A stretch of DNA of 64,000 nucleotides from Catalinimonas alkaloidigena (lineage in GTDB: Bacteria > Bacteroidota > Bacteroidia > Cytophagales > Cyclobacteriaceae): the NCBI RefSeq assembly GCF_029504655.1, contig NZ_JAQFIL010000001.1, positions 6,515,001-6,579,000 of the forward strand, written 5' to 3'. The position numbers and the translations under genes were made by a program. The notes below the pieces were generated by a model that worked only from the letters and a program-made list of their open reading frames with translations, searched no databases and was not told where the DNA came from. The stretch's first letter is position 1. Each line of letters starts with the position of its first letter. Below are positions 8,995 through 18,800 of the stretch, one piece after another.

Positions 8995-9065
8995 AGCTTA
9001 AAAAGTTTTTGAGGTTAAAAAATAGAACTACTATACTAAAACTACAGGTATCAGCCGCTATTAGT

Positions 9066-9944
9066 TCAGAAAAATGACATACTGATAATTCCGCTGAGCA
9101 TCAGCAGCTTACAGAAATTACTCAAAAAATTAAACTCCTTTTTGGTATCCGCATATACAAGTCGCACAATGAAGTAGGTAATAGGAATGATGAGGATCAA
9201 AAAATAAGCGATCAGAGTCTTATTACCCAGCATACCGGACATAAAGAAGAGCAAAAAGATAAATAAGGCGGAGAGAAAATATAAAAACAACTTGGTGTAG
9301 CGTACACCTAAAAGTATGGGTAGCGTTTTGCAGCCAAAGGACTCATCGCCCTGCATATCTTCTATGTCCTTGATAATTTCTCTCAACAAGGAGATAGCAA
9401 AGGCAAAAACAGCATAGGTATATACCAGAAGTTGATTTTGCGGAAAATAAATGGACACTACCCAAACCGCAAGCCCTGACAAACCTGCAATAACCAGGTT
9501 TCCTACCAGCGGAAGGCGCTTGAGCTGATTGGAATACAGCCAGAGTAAAAAAGCTGCAATAAAATTAACCAGTCCGACTTTAGGCGAAAGGTAAAAGCCA
9601 ATGCCAATACCTAATATATTGAGTATGGTATGGGCGATCATTACATATCTGCGTTTGATCAGCCTGCCTACAATCACTCTGTTGGGCTTGTTAATATAGT
9701 CAATCTTTATATCGTAGTAGTCGTTAATCAGATAACCGCCTGCCGCGATAATGCTTGTAGAGAAAATCAGAAGAAATAGCTCATGATCTTTGGCATAACC
9801 TTTCCAGGTAGTATGTATATCAGCCAGAAAAATAGCGGTAAAGTACTGGGTCAAAGCGAGGATCACAAGGTTGTGCACACGGGTCACCTTGGCAAAACCA
9901 GTGAGGATAGACTTTCCACGATATGCGATTCTGGCAGATTTCAT
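9066..9944 (-). CDS. UbiA-family prenyltransferase
   Basis: The 292-residue product is a polytopic membrane protein with seven to nine hydrophobic segments. Two Asp-rich motifs bind Mg-prenyl diphosphate: NDYYDIKIDYINKP near residue 78 and DIEDMQGDESFGCKTLPI near residue 190. The sequence TRVHNLVILALTQYF at the start and the overall layout fit the Bacteroidetes group annotated as geranylgeranylglycerol-phosphate geranylgeranyltransferase-like, related to the archaeal ether-lipid enzyme, rather than MenA; this subgroup call is from memory of the family. No menaquinone or lipid gene is adjacent to help. An alternative is a haem or quinone prenyltransferase. Confidence 0.8.
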   Translation of the reverse strand: MKSARIAYRGKSILTGFAKVTRVHNLVILALTQYFTAIFLADIHTTWKGYAKDHELFLLIFSTSIIAAGGYLINDYYDIKIDYINKPNRVIVGRLIKRRYVMIAHTILNILGIGIGFYLSPKVGLVNFIAAFLLWLYSNQLKRLPLVGNLVIAGLSGLAVWVVSIYFPQNQLLVYTYAVFAFAISLLREIIKDIEDMQGDESFGCKTLPILLGVRYTKLFLYFLSALFIFLLFFMSGMLGNKTLIAYFLILIIPITYFIVRLVYADTKKEFNFLSNFCKLLMLSGIISMSFF

Positions 9945-10180
9945 CTTTTTATTTAATAAAAACGCTACTCTGTTATAAAATTACCAATAATAAAAGACTA
10001 GTATTCAACCACTCAAAATAATTAGCTGTTTTCTTTAATGGCTCAAAAGAAACAATATAATAAGCATCATTGTATCGATACAGGGATTGCTTAGTTGGCT
10101 AGCTTCTCTTACTTACTGAGCTTGCTTTATTAAGTTACATGAATCTTCTTTAACTTCGCATTCGGAAAGAATATTGTATT

Positions 10181-11206
10181 ATGAATATTACAAAAGAAAA
10201 ACTGCATCAATTATTAAGCGAAAAAGTATTAATTCTGGATGGTGCCATGGGTACCATGATACAGGGCTATCAGCTTGAGGAGGAAGACTTTCGTAATGAG
10301 GCGCTGAAAGATCACGATAAACCCCTAAAGGGTAATAACGATCTGCTTTCTGTCACCCGACCGGATGTAATCAAAGAGATACATGCCATTTATTATGAGG
10401 CTGGGGCAGACATTGCGGAAACCAATACGTTCAGTTCTACATCTATTGCCCAGGCTGACTATGGGCTGGAGCATCTGGTATATGAACTGAACTACCAGTC
10501 GGCTAAAATCGCCAAAGAGGTGGCTGAAGAGTTTACTGCCCGTGAGCCGGATAAGCCCAGGTTTGTGGCAGGCTCCTTAGGCCCAACCAACCGTACAGCC
10601 TCTCTATCTCCAGATGTTAATGATCCTGGCTACCGGGCCATCACTTTTGATCAGTTGGTAGAAGCGTATCGTGAGCAGGCTGTGGGCCTGATTGATGGTG
10701 GTGTTGATCTGTTGCTCGTTGAGACTGTGTTTGATACACTCAATGCCAAAGCTGCCTTATTTGCCCTCAACTCACTTATGGAAGAAAAAGAGCTGGACAT
10801 TCCTATTATGGTATCTGGCACTATTACCGATGCGAGCGGACGTACCCTCTCCGGGCAAACCACCGAAGCTTTCTGGAGCTCAGTGATGCATGGGAACCTA
10901 TTCACTATAGGACTCAACTGTGCGCTGGGAGCAAAGGATTTACTGCCTTATATCAAAGAACTGGACAAACATGCTACCTGCCACGTTTCAGCACACCCTA
11001 ATGCCGGGCTACCCAACGAGTTTGGTGAATATGACCAAACGCCTGAGCAAATGGCTGCGGAGCTGGAGCCTTTTGTTAAAAACGGCCACCTGAATATTCT
11101 GGGAGGCTGCTGTGGTACAACTCCTGAGCATATACGCAAAATTGCTGAAATGGCAGCCAAGTATTCGCCGCGGACAACAAAAAACTCAAGCTTGTCAGAA
11201 GCCTGA
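10181..11206 (+). CDS. metH: Methionine synthase, homocysteine-binding subunit (split MetH)
   Basis: This 341-residue protein equals the N-terminal homocysteine methyltransferase domain of cobalamin-dependent methionine synthase. The opening [19 protein letters not shown] is typical, and the zinc ligands are present in [10 protein letters not shown] and [11 protein letters not shown]. The rest of MetH is encoded by the next gene after 42 bases in the same reading frame, with three in-frame stop codons between them (one TGA, two TAA), so the split is fixed rather than a single mutation. An inverted repeat TCAAGCTT/AAGCTTGA (11186-11220) spans the stop codon. The two subunits presumably assemble into one enzyme. 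No cobalamin or SAM riboswitch was recognised in the 236-bp upstream gap. Confidence 0.93.
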   Translation: MNITKEKLHQLLSEKVLILDGAMGTMIQGYQLEEEDFRNEALKDHDKPLKGNNDLLSVTRPDVIKEIHAIYYEAGADIAETNTFSSTSIAQADYGLEHLVYELNYQSAKIAKEVAEEFTAREPDKPRFVAGSLGPTNRTASLSPDVNDPGYRAITFDQLVEAYREQAVGLIDGGVDLLLVETVFDTLNAKAALFALNSLMEEKELDIPIMVSGTITDASGRTLSGQTTEAFWSSVMHGNLFTIGLNCALGAKDLLPYIKELDKHATCHVSAHPNAGLPNEFGEYDQTPEQMAAELEPFVKNGHLNILGGCCGTTPEHIRKIAEMAAKYSPRTTKNSSLSEA

Positions 11207-11248
11207 ACTTTGAAGCTTGAATTGAATAATTAATGTACCTAATTTAAA

Positions 11249-14014
11249 ATGAGTAATACTACAAACATAGAAGATTCACTAGTTGCCAAAGTAACTAAAG
11301 ACCCGAATATTCCAGACATGCGCCTTAGCGGCCTGGAGCCACTGCTGGTCAATGAAACTACCGGCTTCGTGAATGTGGGAGAGAGAACCAATGTAACTGG
11401 TTCACGCAAGTTCGCTCGCCTGATTACGGAAGAGAAGTATGAAGAGGCCATTGAGGTAGCCCGCGACCAGGTAGAAGGAGGTGCGCAGGTGATTGATATC
11501 AACATGGATGAGGGCATGCTGGACAGTGAAGCCTGCATGGTCAAATATATTAATCTAATCTCTGCTGAGCCGGACATCGCTCGCGTTCCACTGATGATAG
11601 ACTCTTCTAAATGGAATGTGATAGAAGCGGGGCTTAAGTGTGCTCAGGGAAAAAGTATTGTCAACTCAATTAGTTTAAAAGAAGGAGAAGAAAACTTCAT
11701 TCAACAGGCCAAAAAAATCAAGTTATACGGCGCAGCGGTGATCGTCATGGCTTTTGACGAAACCGGCCAGGCCGATAATTACGAGCGGCGCATAGAAATC
11801 GCTCAGCGCTCCTACGATGTACTGGTCAAGAAAGTGAAATTCCCTCCCCAGGATATCATTTTTGACCTGAATATTTTTCCGGTAGCTACCGGTATGGAAG
11901 AGCATCGGCGCAACGCCATAGACTTTTTCCGCGCTACCAAATGGGTAAGAGAAAATCTACCCGGCGTACACGTGAGCGGAGGAGTGAGTAACGTATCCTT
12001 CTCCTTTCGGGGCAACAATCCTGTTCGGGAAGCCATGCACTCTGCCTTCCTTTATCATGGTCGCCGGGCGGGTATGGATATGGGCATTGTAAACCCCAGC
12101 ATGCTGGAAGTGTATGATGACATTCCTAAAGACCTGCTGGACCTGGTGGAAGATGTACTGCTGGACAGGAAAGAGGATTCTACCGAGCGCCTTTTGGATT
12201 TTGCCGAACAGATCAAAGACAAAGGTAAAACCAAAAAGAAAGACGATAAAGAATGGCGTAAGCTGCCTTTAGCCAAGCGGATAGAGCATGCTCTGGTCAA
12301 AGGTATTGTAGAATTTATTGAGGAGGATGCGGAAGAAGCCCGTCAGCAGTACGATAAGCCTATAGAAGTAATTGAAGGCCCGCTGATGGACGGTATGAAT
12401 GTGGTAGGCGACCTCTTTGGCTCCGGTAAGATGTTTCTTCCCCAGGTAGTAAAAAGCGCCCGTGTAATGAAAAAAGGCGTGGCCTACCTTATTCCTTATA
12501 TAGAAAAAGAGAAAGAAAGATCTGGCACCGCTCACGAAGCCAAAGGCAAAGTGCTGATGGCCACCGTAAAAGGTGACGTACACGATATCGGTAAAAATAT
12601 TGTGAGTGTGGTACTGGGCTGTAATAACTACGATGTGGTGGACATGGGCGTAATGGTCCCTGCAGAAGATATACTCGCTAAAGCGAAAGAAGAGCAGGCC
12701 GATGTTATCGGATTGAGCGGATTGATCACCCCTTCGCTGGATGAAATGGTAAATGTTGCCGAGATGATGGAGAAAGAAGGGTTTACCATTCCCCTGTTGA
12801 TCGGTGGGGCTACTACGTCCAAAATTCATACGGCTGTAAAGATAGAGCCCAACTATAGTGGCCCGGTGATTCATGTATTGGATGCATCACGCTCAGTGCC
12901 GGTAGTGAGCAATCTGCTCAATAAGAAAAACCGGGAAGCTTTTGCGCAGGAGATCCGGGAAGATTACCAGCAAATGCGTGACAGGCATTCCAAAAAGAAA
13001 AAGACTAAGAATTTTGTACCCATAGCAGAAGCTCGGGAGAATAAATTTCAGACCGATTGGTCGTCTCGTGAGGTAGTTAAGCCTCGCTTTCTGGGTTTCC
13101 GCACTTTTGATGATTACTCTCTGGAGGAAATCAGCCACTATATAGACTGGACGCCCTTCTTCATGACCTGGGAGCTCGCTGGTAAATTTCCCAAAATACT
13201 GGATGATGAGGTGGTAGGAGAGCAGGCACGTATTCTATACCGCGATGCGCAGCAAATGCTCAAAAAGGTGATAGATGAGAAACTCCTCACCGCTAAAGCC
13301 GTGGTAGGTTTCTTTCCTGCCAATGCCATAGGAGATGATGATACTGAGCTTTACCAGTTTGATAGTCACGGCAATGAGGATCGCACTCAGGTACTGACCA
13401 CTTTACATCACCTGAGGCAACAAACGAAAAAGGCTAAAGGGAAAGATTATATGAGCCTGGCAGACTTTGTGGCTCCCAAAGATAGCGGCATTGAGGATTA
13501 TGTAGGTGGTTTTGCCGTAACGGCTGGGCTGGGTTCTGATGAAGTCGCAAAAAAATACGAAGAGGATCATGATGATTATAATTCTATTATGATCAAAGCG
13601 ATTGCCGACAGGTTGGCGGAAGCTTTTGCAGAGCTGATGCATGAACGTGTGCGTAAAGAGTTCTGGGCTTATGTTCCTGATGAGCAGCTTAATAGTGAGT
13701 CCTTGATCCGCGAGCAGTATCAGGGGATAAGACCAGCACCAGGTTATCCTGCCTGCCCCGACCATACGGAGAAAGAGACGCTCTTTAAGCTATTAGATGT
13801 GACCAAAAGCACTGGGATCTCCCTTACAGAAAGCTACGCTATGTTTCCGGCATCTTCAGTTAGTGGCTGGTACTTTTCTCACCCGGACTCAAAATACTTC
13901 GGTATATCTAAGGTGGATAAGGATCAGGTGGAAGATTATGCCAAGCGTAAAGGAATGGACCTTTCTGCTATGGAAAAGTGGCTCAGTTCTAATCTGGGAT
14001 ATGATCCTAAATAA
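11249..14014 (+). CDS. metH: Methionine synthase, folate/cobalamin/AdoMet subunit (split MetH)
   Basis: The 921-residue product has the remaining MetH domains in order: methyltetrahydrofolate-binding barrel (about 30-320, with [20 protein letters not shown] and [16 protein letters not shown]), helical cap (about 350-440), cobalamin-binding domain with [24 protein letters not shown] and [16 protein letters not shown] (about 445-580), and the reactivation domain with [15 protein letters not shown] (about 600-921) that binds AdoMet. It lacks the homocysteine domain, supplied by the upstream gene. The stop codon TAA is the last part of an 8-bp target duplication of the adjacent insertion sequence, so the coding region is intact but its natural 3' flank now lies 1.4 kb away. 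Confidence 0.95.
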   Translation: MSNTTNIEDSLVAKVTKDPNIPDMRLSGLEPLLVNETTGFVNVGERTNVTGSRKFARLITEEKYEEAIEVARDQVEGGAQVIDINMDEGMLDSEACMVKYINLISAEPDIARVPLMIDSSKWNVIEAGLKCAQGKSIVNSISLKEGEENFIQQAKKIKLYGAAVIVMAFDETGQADNYERRIEIAQRSYDVLVKKVKFPPQDIIFDLNIFPVATGMEEHRRNAIDFFRATKWVRENLPGVHVSGGVSNVSFSFRGNNPVREAMHSAFLYHGRRAGMDMGIVNPSMLEVYDDIPKDLLDLVEDVLLDRKEDSTERLLDFAEQIKDKGKTKKKDDKEWRKLPLAKRIEHALVKGIVEFIEEDAEEARQQYDKPIEVIEGPLMDGMNVVGDLFGSGKMFLPQVVKSARVMKKGVAYLIPYIEKEKERSGTAHEAKGKVLMATVKGDVHDIGKNIVSVVLGCNNYDVVDMGVMVPAEDILAKAKEEQADVIGLSGLITPSLDEMVNVAEMMEKEGFTIPLLIGGATTSKIHTAVKIEPNYSGPVIHVLDASRSVPVVSNLLNKKNREAFAQEIREDYQQMRDRHSKKKKTKNFVPIAEARENKFQTDWSSREVVKPRFLGFRTFDDYSLEEISHYIDWTPFFMTWELAGKFPKILDDEVVGEQARILYRDAQQMLKKVIDEKLLTAKAVVGFFPANAIGDDDTELYQFDSHGNEDRTQVLTTLHHLRQQTKKAKGKDYMSLADFVAPKDSGIEDYVGGFAVTAGLGSDEVAKKYEEDHDDYNSIMIKAIADRLAEAFAELMHERVRKEFWAYVPDEQLNSESLIREQYQGIRPAPGYPACPDHTEKETLFKLLDVTKSTGISLTESYAMFPASSVSGWYFSHPDSKYFGISKVDKDQVEDYAKRKGMDLSAMEKWLSSNLGYDPK
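14007..14014. repeat. Left target-site duplication of the IS
   Basis: CTAAATAA occurs immediately left of the insertion sequence and again at 15448-15455 immediately right of it. It includes the last two bases of the Pro codon's end region, the Lys codon and the TAA stop of metH. Eight AT-rich bases is the duplication size expected of ISL3-type elements. Confidence 0.85.
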
Positions 14015-14077
14015 GGATCAAGCTTAAAAGTTGTGGGGTAAGTTGTTAGGGTATAATTTAGCCGTCAAAAAGAATCA

Positions 14078-14440
14078 TTGGATAAAGCTATCATTTCTTT
14101 GTTTCTACCGGATGGGATGCTTGACTATTTTGAAGTTACTTCAGTAGAAAAGACAGAAGAGAGCTACACTATTAGTTTAGCAGAGAAGAACCAGCATCCG
14201 GAGGAATATGCAGGTGAGAACCTCATCTCCAAAGGCTATTTTGCAGAAATTACTGTAAAAGATTTTCCCATACGCGGTAAAGCCTGCTATCTGAAAGTAA
14301 AACGCAGAAGGTGGTGGAATGAAGATACAGGAAAGGTAGTTTTTAGAAACTGGGAATTGGTGGCTCAGGGCACGCGAATGACTATGGAATTCGCGTCTTT
14401 TTTAAAAGCATTGCATCGATACCACACCGGTAAGCTGTAA
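14078..14440 (+). CDS. ISAon1-type transposase N-region protein
   Basis: This 120-residue protein matches in layout the small first frame of ISAon1-type elements: LFLPDGMLDYFEVTSVE at the start, KDFPIRGKACYLKVKRRRWW in the middle (a basic, probably DNA-binding segment) and VAQGTRMTMEFASFLKALHR at the end. It starts with TTG. Its end overlaps the beginning of the second frame (open from 14406), which lies in a different phase, so the two parts would be made separately or joined by a frameshift. This frame appears intact. Confidence 0.75.
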   Translation: MDKAIISLFLPDGMLDYFEVTSVEKTEESYTISLAEKNQHPEEYAGENLISKGYFAEITVKDFPIRGKACYLKVKRRRWWNEDTGKVVFRNWELVAQGTRMTMEFASFLKALHRYHTGKL

Positions 14441-15415
14441 AAGCTTAGGCAACTACTTCCATATAAACGGCAAGTTATTAGAAGAGCAATATGCTGCTCA
14501 TTTGAGTGACTACAGGCATTGGGATCAGTTAGAGCATGCCGAGGATTATGTTGTTTTTCCTGAGAATGTTGGTGAATATATCACTATTGATGAAACAGCA
14601 GTTTCACAGGGTGAACTTTACACAGTGATCACCAACAAAGCGGCCAGGGGGAATAAAGGCTGCCTTATTGCAATGATCAAGGGTACTAACAGTGAACGAG
14701 TAAAGTCTATCCTGCTTAGAAAGATCCCATTAGAAAAAAGGAGGCTGGTCAAAGAAGTCACCTTAGACATGGCGGCCATTCCATGGGGGCCAGTATGGAA
14801 CAGATCGTGACTAAGACATTTACCAAAGCTGTTTTAGTCACCGATCGTTTTCATGTGCAAAAACTGGCTTATGAAGCAGTTCAGGAAATGAGGATAGCTT
14901 ATCGCTGGGAAGCTATTGAGCAAGAGAACCAAGAAATGGAATTGAGCAAAGAAGTAGGCAGAACCTTCGTTGCCAACAGGTTAGAAAATGGTGATACTCC
15001 TAAACAACTACTGGTCAGGAGCAGGTACCTGCTCTTCAAGGACAAAAGCAAATGGACGTCTTCCCAAGTCCACAGGGCAGAAATCCTGTTCAAACTCTAT
15101 CCACAGCTTGAGCAAGCTTATGAATTAGCTCAAAAGCTAGGACATATATACCAAAACACTAAAGAGAAAGGTGTCGCTTTCACCAGACTGGCCAGATGGT
15201 ATGATCAGGTAGAAAAAGCTGGCTTTAAATCTTTCAATACAGTCTCTAGAACCATTCAGCAACACTATAAAACTATCTTAAACTTCTTTGATAGAAGAAG
15301 TACTAATGCTGCTGCTGAATCTTTCAATGCCAAAATCAAAGCTTTCAGGTCACAGTTCAGAGGGGTGAGAAACATTAGCTTCTTCCTCTACAGACTTTCC
15401 AAAATCTATGCTTAG
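14406..15415 (+). pseudogene. ISAon1-type DDE transposase, frameshifted
   Basis: The catalytic part of the transposase is in two phases. The first part (open from 14406 and readable to 14810) contains FPENVGEYITIDETAVSQG with the first DDE Asp; the second (from 14783) contains LVTDRFHVQKLAYEAVQEMR and NAAAESFNAKIKAFRSQFRG with the later acidic residues. The phase change is explained by a 14-base insertion between GGCC at 14774 and GGCC at 14788: removing 14 bases restores the expected LDMAASMEQIV. Full-length product would be about 330 residues. A programmed frameshift is unlikely because a 14-base excess, not a slippery site, separates the phases. Confidence 0.8.
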
Positions 15416-15447
15416 TACTACTGTCCCCCAGATTTGTTGCTTGATCC

Positions 15448-15455
15448 CTAAATAA
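15448..15455. repeat. Right target-site duplication of the IS
   Basis: CTAAATAA, identical to 14007-14014, follows directly after the right inverted repeat ending GCTTGATCC. Confidence 0.85.
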
Positions 15456-15889
15456 CACCATTCAGGATTTCAAATCGCATATTGAAAATCAGAATTACGG
15501 TTTTTATAAGCCTTTGTCCGCAACTTATAAGTGGGCAAAGCTTTTTATATTTCAGCAAAATCATTCTGAAGAGTTTTCGGTAAAAGCTGAGGGTGCATAC
15601 GTTTGAGTAGGTGAAAAAACTATAGGCACTTGACCGGTTCAGGTCGGATAATGTAAAAAAATCTTCTGTATGCACCCCACAGCTACCAACTAATTGTAGA
15701 TGACCAACGCTTGAATAAATAGCGTATAATTAATTAGTTGAAAAGTAGTTATTGATATTAATCAATTATGTCCATATTCTAAGCTTCTCCTGTATAAATT
15801 AGTATGTTTTCACTATTAATTTCGACATTGATAACTAGTACGGAAAATAAAACCCTCTATTTATAGCCTACCTATTTTCAGGTATTTCC
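15456..15889. other. Non-coding gap right of the IS
   Basis: No convincing gene is seen in this 434-bp stretch. A 75-codon open frame on the minus strand has no recognisable composition or family. The stretch is the original 3' flank of metH plus the downstream region of the large kinase gene. Its only clear structure is an inverted repeat, GGGTGCATAC at 15591-15600 and GTATGCACCC at 15668-15677, that encloses a smaller hairpin, GACC-GGTTCA-GGTC. Confidence 0.5.
15591..15677. repeat. Inverted repeat enclosing an inner hairpin
   Basis: Perfect 10-bp arms GGGTGCATAC and GTATGCACCC are separated by 67 bases that contain a 4-bp hairpin with loop GGTTCA. No T-tract follows on either strand, so it is not a standard terminator. 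Confidence 0.4.
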
Positions 15890-18800
15890 CTACAAATCTT
15901 CTCTACAGGCTCTCAATCTCGCCCGAATATCATCCATAATACGATCAATAGACTTACTTATATCCTCTGCTTCCTTCTGTATCGTTTGTTCGCCTATTCC
16001 TTTTTCCATTTTTTTCCTGGTACCGTACATCTTTTCATAGAAATGCTCCAGCCCTAGCATATCAATGAGCACTTTTGCTTTATGCATAGAGGCGCTGATC
16101 AGCTTATGATCATTGGTCTCGAGAGCTTTAAGGTAGTTCTCCCGATAGGTTTCAAGAGAGCGTAAGGCCATTTCGTAAAACTTTACAATTTTGTCAGGCA
16201 TCTCACGGAAAGGCTCTTCTGCTTTTTCAAAGTCAGGGGACAATATATCCTCCTTAGCGTCTCGCTTATGCTCGGCTTTTGCCGATCTTTTCTGTAGACT
16301 ATTGCTTTTCAGTGAAGCATATTTTGAAATTTTATTGTATAAATCCTGTGGGTTAAAAGGCTTGGTGATTATGTCATTCATGTATTTTGCCCGTTCATCC
16401 CTGTTAAATTCCGCAATAGTATCCGCGGTAAGGGCAATGATGGGCGTAGTGGCGTATTTTCCCAGCTTACGAATGGCTTCGGAGGCAGCGTATCCATCCA
16501 TTTCCGGCATACGTATGTCCATAAGGATAATATCATAATGATTTTTTCTGGCCAACGCCACTGCCTCCCGCCCATTGGTAGCTTCATCAGCAACTGAATT
16601 ATTCCACCATTCCTCAAAATATTGCTGTACTACCATTCTGTTTATTGCCACATCTTCTACCAGTAATATTCGGAGGTCTATGTCATTCTGCAACGTTTCT
16701 TTAGCCTTACCATTATCATTTGCTTTTAAGGTAGATTGAGGTTGTATTTCGGCTTTTTCTTGTTTGAGTGTAAAAGAAAATACTGAGCCTTCTCCAACTT
16801 TACTTGCTACTTTTATCTCACTCCCTTGCATTTCCAGCAGGGCTTTGGTAATGGTAAGCCCCAAACCTGTACCTCCATAATGACGGACGGTGGAACTGTC
16901 TGCCTGGGTAAATTTGTCAAATATTTTGTTCAGGTTTTCCTGAGAGATGCCTATGCCAGTATCCCTTACCGCAAAGTGCAGGTACACAGCATCCTTATCT
17001 TCTTTTTCCTGGTACACCTCTAATACTATCCTTCCTCCCTGAGTAAACTTGTTGGCATTGCTCATCAGGTTGTTTAATATCTGAGCCAGCTTCACCTGAT
17101 CTCCTTTGACTACTTCAGGAACTTTATCCCCAATTTTAGTTACCAATTTGTTATTACGCTCTTTTGCATAAAGAGAATGAGCTTGACGTATGCTATAGAG
17201 CAGGTTTTTAATGTTATAGCCTGAAGTTTCTAACTTTACCTTACCAGCTTCCATTTTACTGTAATCCAGTATATCATTGATCAGGTTCATAAGGTTTTCA
17301 GATGAAAACTTTAAAGCCTTGAAGTTTTCCAGCTGATCCTGACGGGGGTTTTTCTTAATTAACAAACTGCTTAGCCCAATAATGGCATTGAGAGGAGTAC
17401 GTATCTCATGACTCATGGTGGCTAAGAAATCCTCTTTTGCTCTGGCAGCTTTTTCGGCCTCGTTTTTTGCTTCATTTAAAGCCGCCTGGGTCTCTTTTAT
17501 TTGAGTGATATCATCAATAAAGCCATACCATAAAACCTCCTCTTGTTCTCTTTGTATGCTGTTTGCATTTATTTTTATCCATTTAAGTTGCCTTGTCTTC
17601 CGAGTAAAAATCCTTCCTTCAAAGCGGAAGAAATCCTGCGCGGCCAGGGCTCTTTGTTGCTCATTGATAAGCTTCTGCACATCTTCTTTGTGTAAGAGTG
17701 AAGCAATCACGTCACCTTCGTTCTTTAATACTTCTTCTTCAGTGACTTCAAAAAACCTTTCACACATTTTGCTAATGTAGGTGAACTCAACTGAACCATT
17801 AACTCCCTGCTTAAACTCATATAATATGCCTGGTACGTTGCTGCTGATCTTAGTCAGTTGTTCACTTTTTTCTTTAACCTTTTGCTCTGCGCTGATACGC
17901 TCTAATTCGGCACCTGCCCTTATGCTTAATAATGTAAGGAGATAATCAGTGTAAGCGTTCTCTTTCCAGGGCTCTTCATCCATCATCACCAGTATTCCGA
18001 TAGACTTCTCTGTGTGAGGAGAAGTGATAGGCACTCCTATATAGCTTTCTGCACCCCACTCTTGAAGCTTTTTATCATGAGGAAATTTCTCCTGTACCTT
18101 TTCCATGTGATAGCTTTTGTTGTTATTGGTTACCAGCGCACAGGGGGTATCTTCAAGATAGTATTCAAAATTTTCTGCCAGCACACCATTAACTCTGAAA
18201 GCCAGGGATTTTAAGACCTTTTTGTCCTTCTGAAAAACGCCAACGTACACATATCTCATCCGGAAAATAGTAGATAGCTGGTCAGTGAGGTCTTTAAAAA
18301 ACTCATCCCCTGTCAGGTTAGCACTTCGCTTGGTAATGTCCTGAATCTGCCTTTCCAACTGTACTTTTTGCGTGATTTCACGATTTATATTTGCGCCACC
18401 TATTATCTCTCCCAATTGATTGGTGATGGGGAATAATATCCCTTCAAAATAATGTTCTTTAGTGCCATCATAGCTTGTGGTCCGGAAAGCATCTAACGCT
18501 ACTTTTTCCCCTTTAAAAACTCTTTCATAGTACTCTCGAACTATTTTTTGCCGCTCAGGTAAGACTTCCAGCTTTTCTATTAAATTATCATTTAGCCGCA
18601 GATCAAGCTTCAGGCGATTGTAATAGTCCTCTCTGGTACTTTCATTGATGGCTATGATTTTATAGCCTTTATTCACTGCAATGATATTATCCGTTCCCTG
18701 ATTGATGATACTACTTAAGATGCTCTGGTTCCGATCAATAATATCAGCTGCCGTTTTTCGGTCAGTTACATCTATTCCTATTCCGTGGATACCGCTTACT

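Larger units (their letters stand above)
14015..15447 (+). mobile_element. ISL3-superfamily (ISAon1-type) insertion sequence, 1433 bp
   Basis: The borders are defined by terminal inverted repeats starting GGATCAAGC on the left and ending GCTTGATCC on the right, with weaker similarity inward over about 25 bases (a GGGG block in both), and by the 8-bp direct repeats CTAAATAA outside them. Inside are two transposase frames, an N-region protein and a DDE transposase that is interrupted by a frameshift. No passenger gene is present. The element sits exactly behind the metH coding region. It is probably immobile unless complemented by another copy. Confidence 0.9.

Noticed and set aside
9945..10180. 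Possible riboswitch upstream of metH
   Set aside because: I found no cobalamin- or SAM-type conserved core in the 236-bp gap.
10181..14014. metH as one gene broken by a frameshift
   Set aside because: Both parts are in the same phase and three stop codons separate them, with a new start codon at 11249, so it is a stable two-gene form.
15448..15675. 75-codon frame on the minus strand right of the IS
   Set aside because: It has no signal, no known motif and includes the target duplication and an inverted repeat, so it is likely chance.
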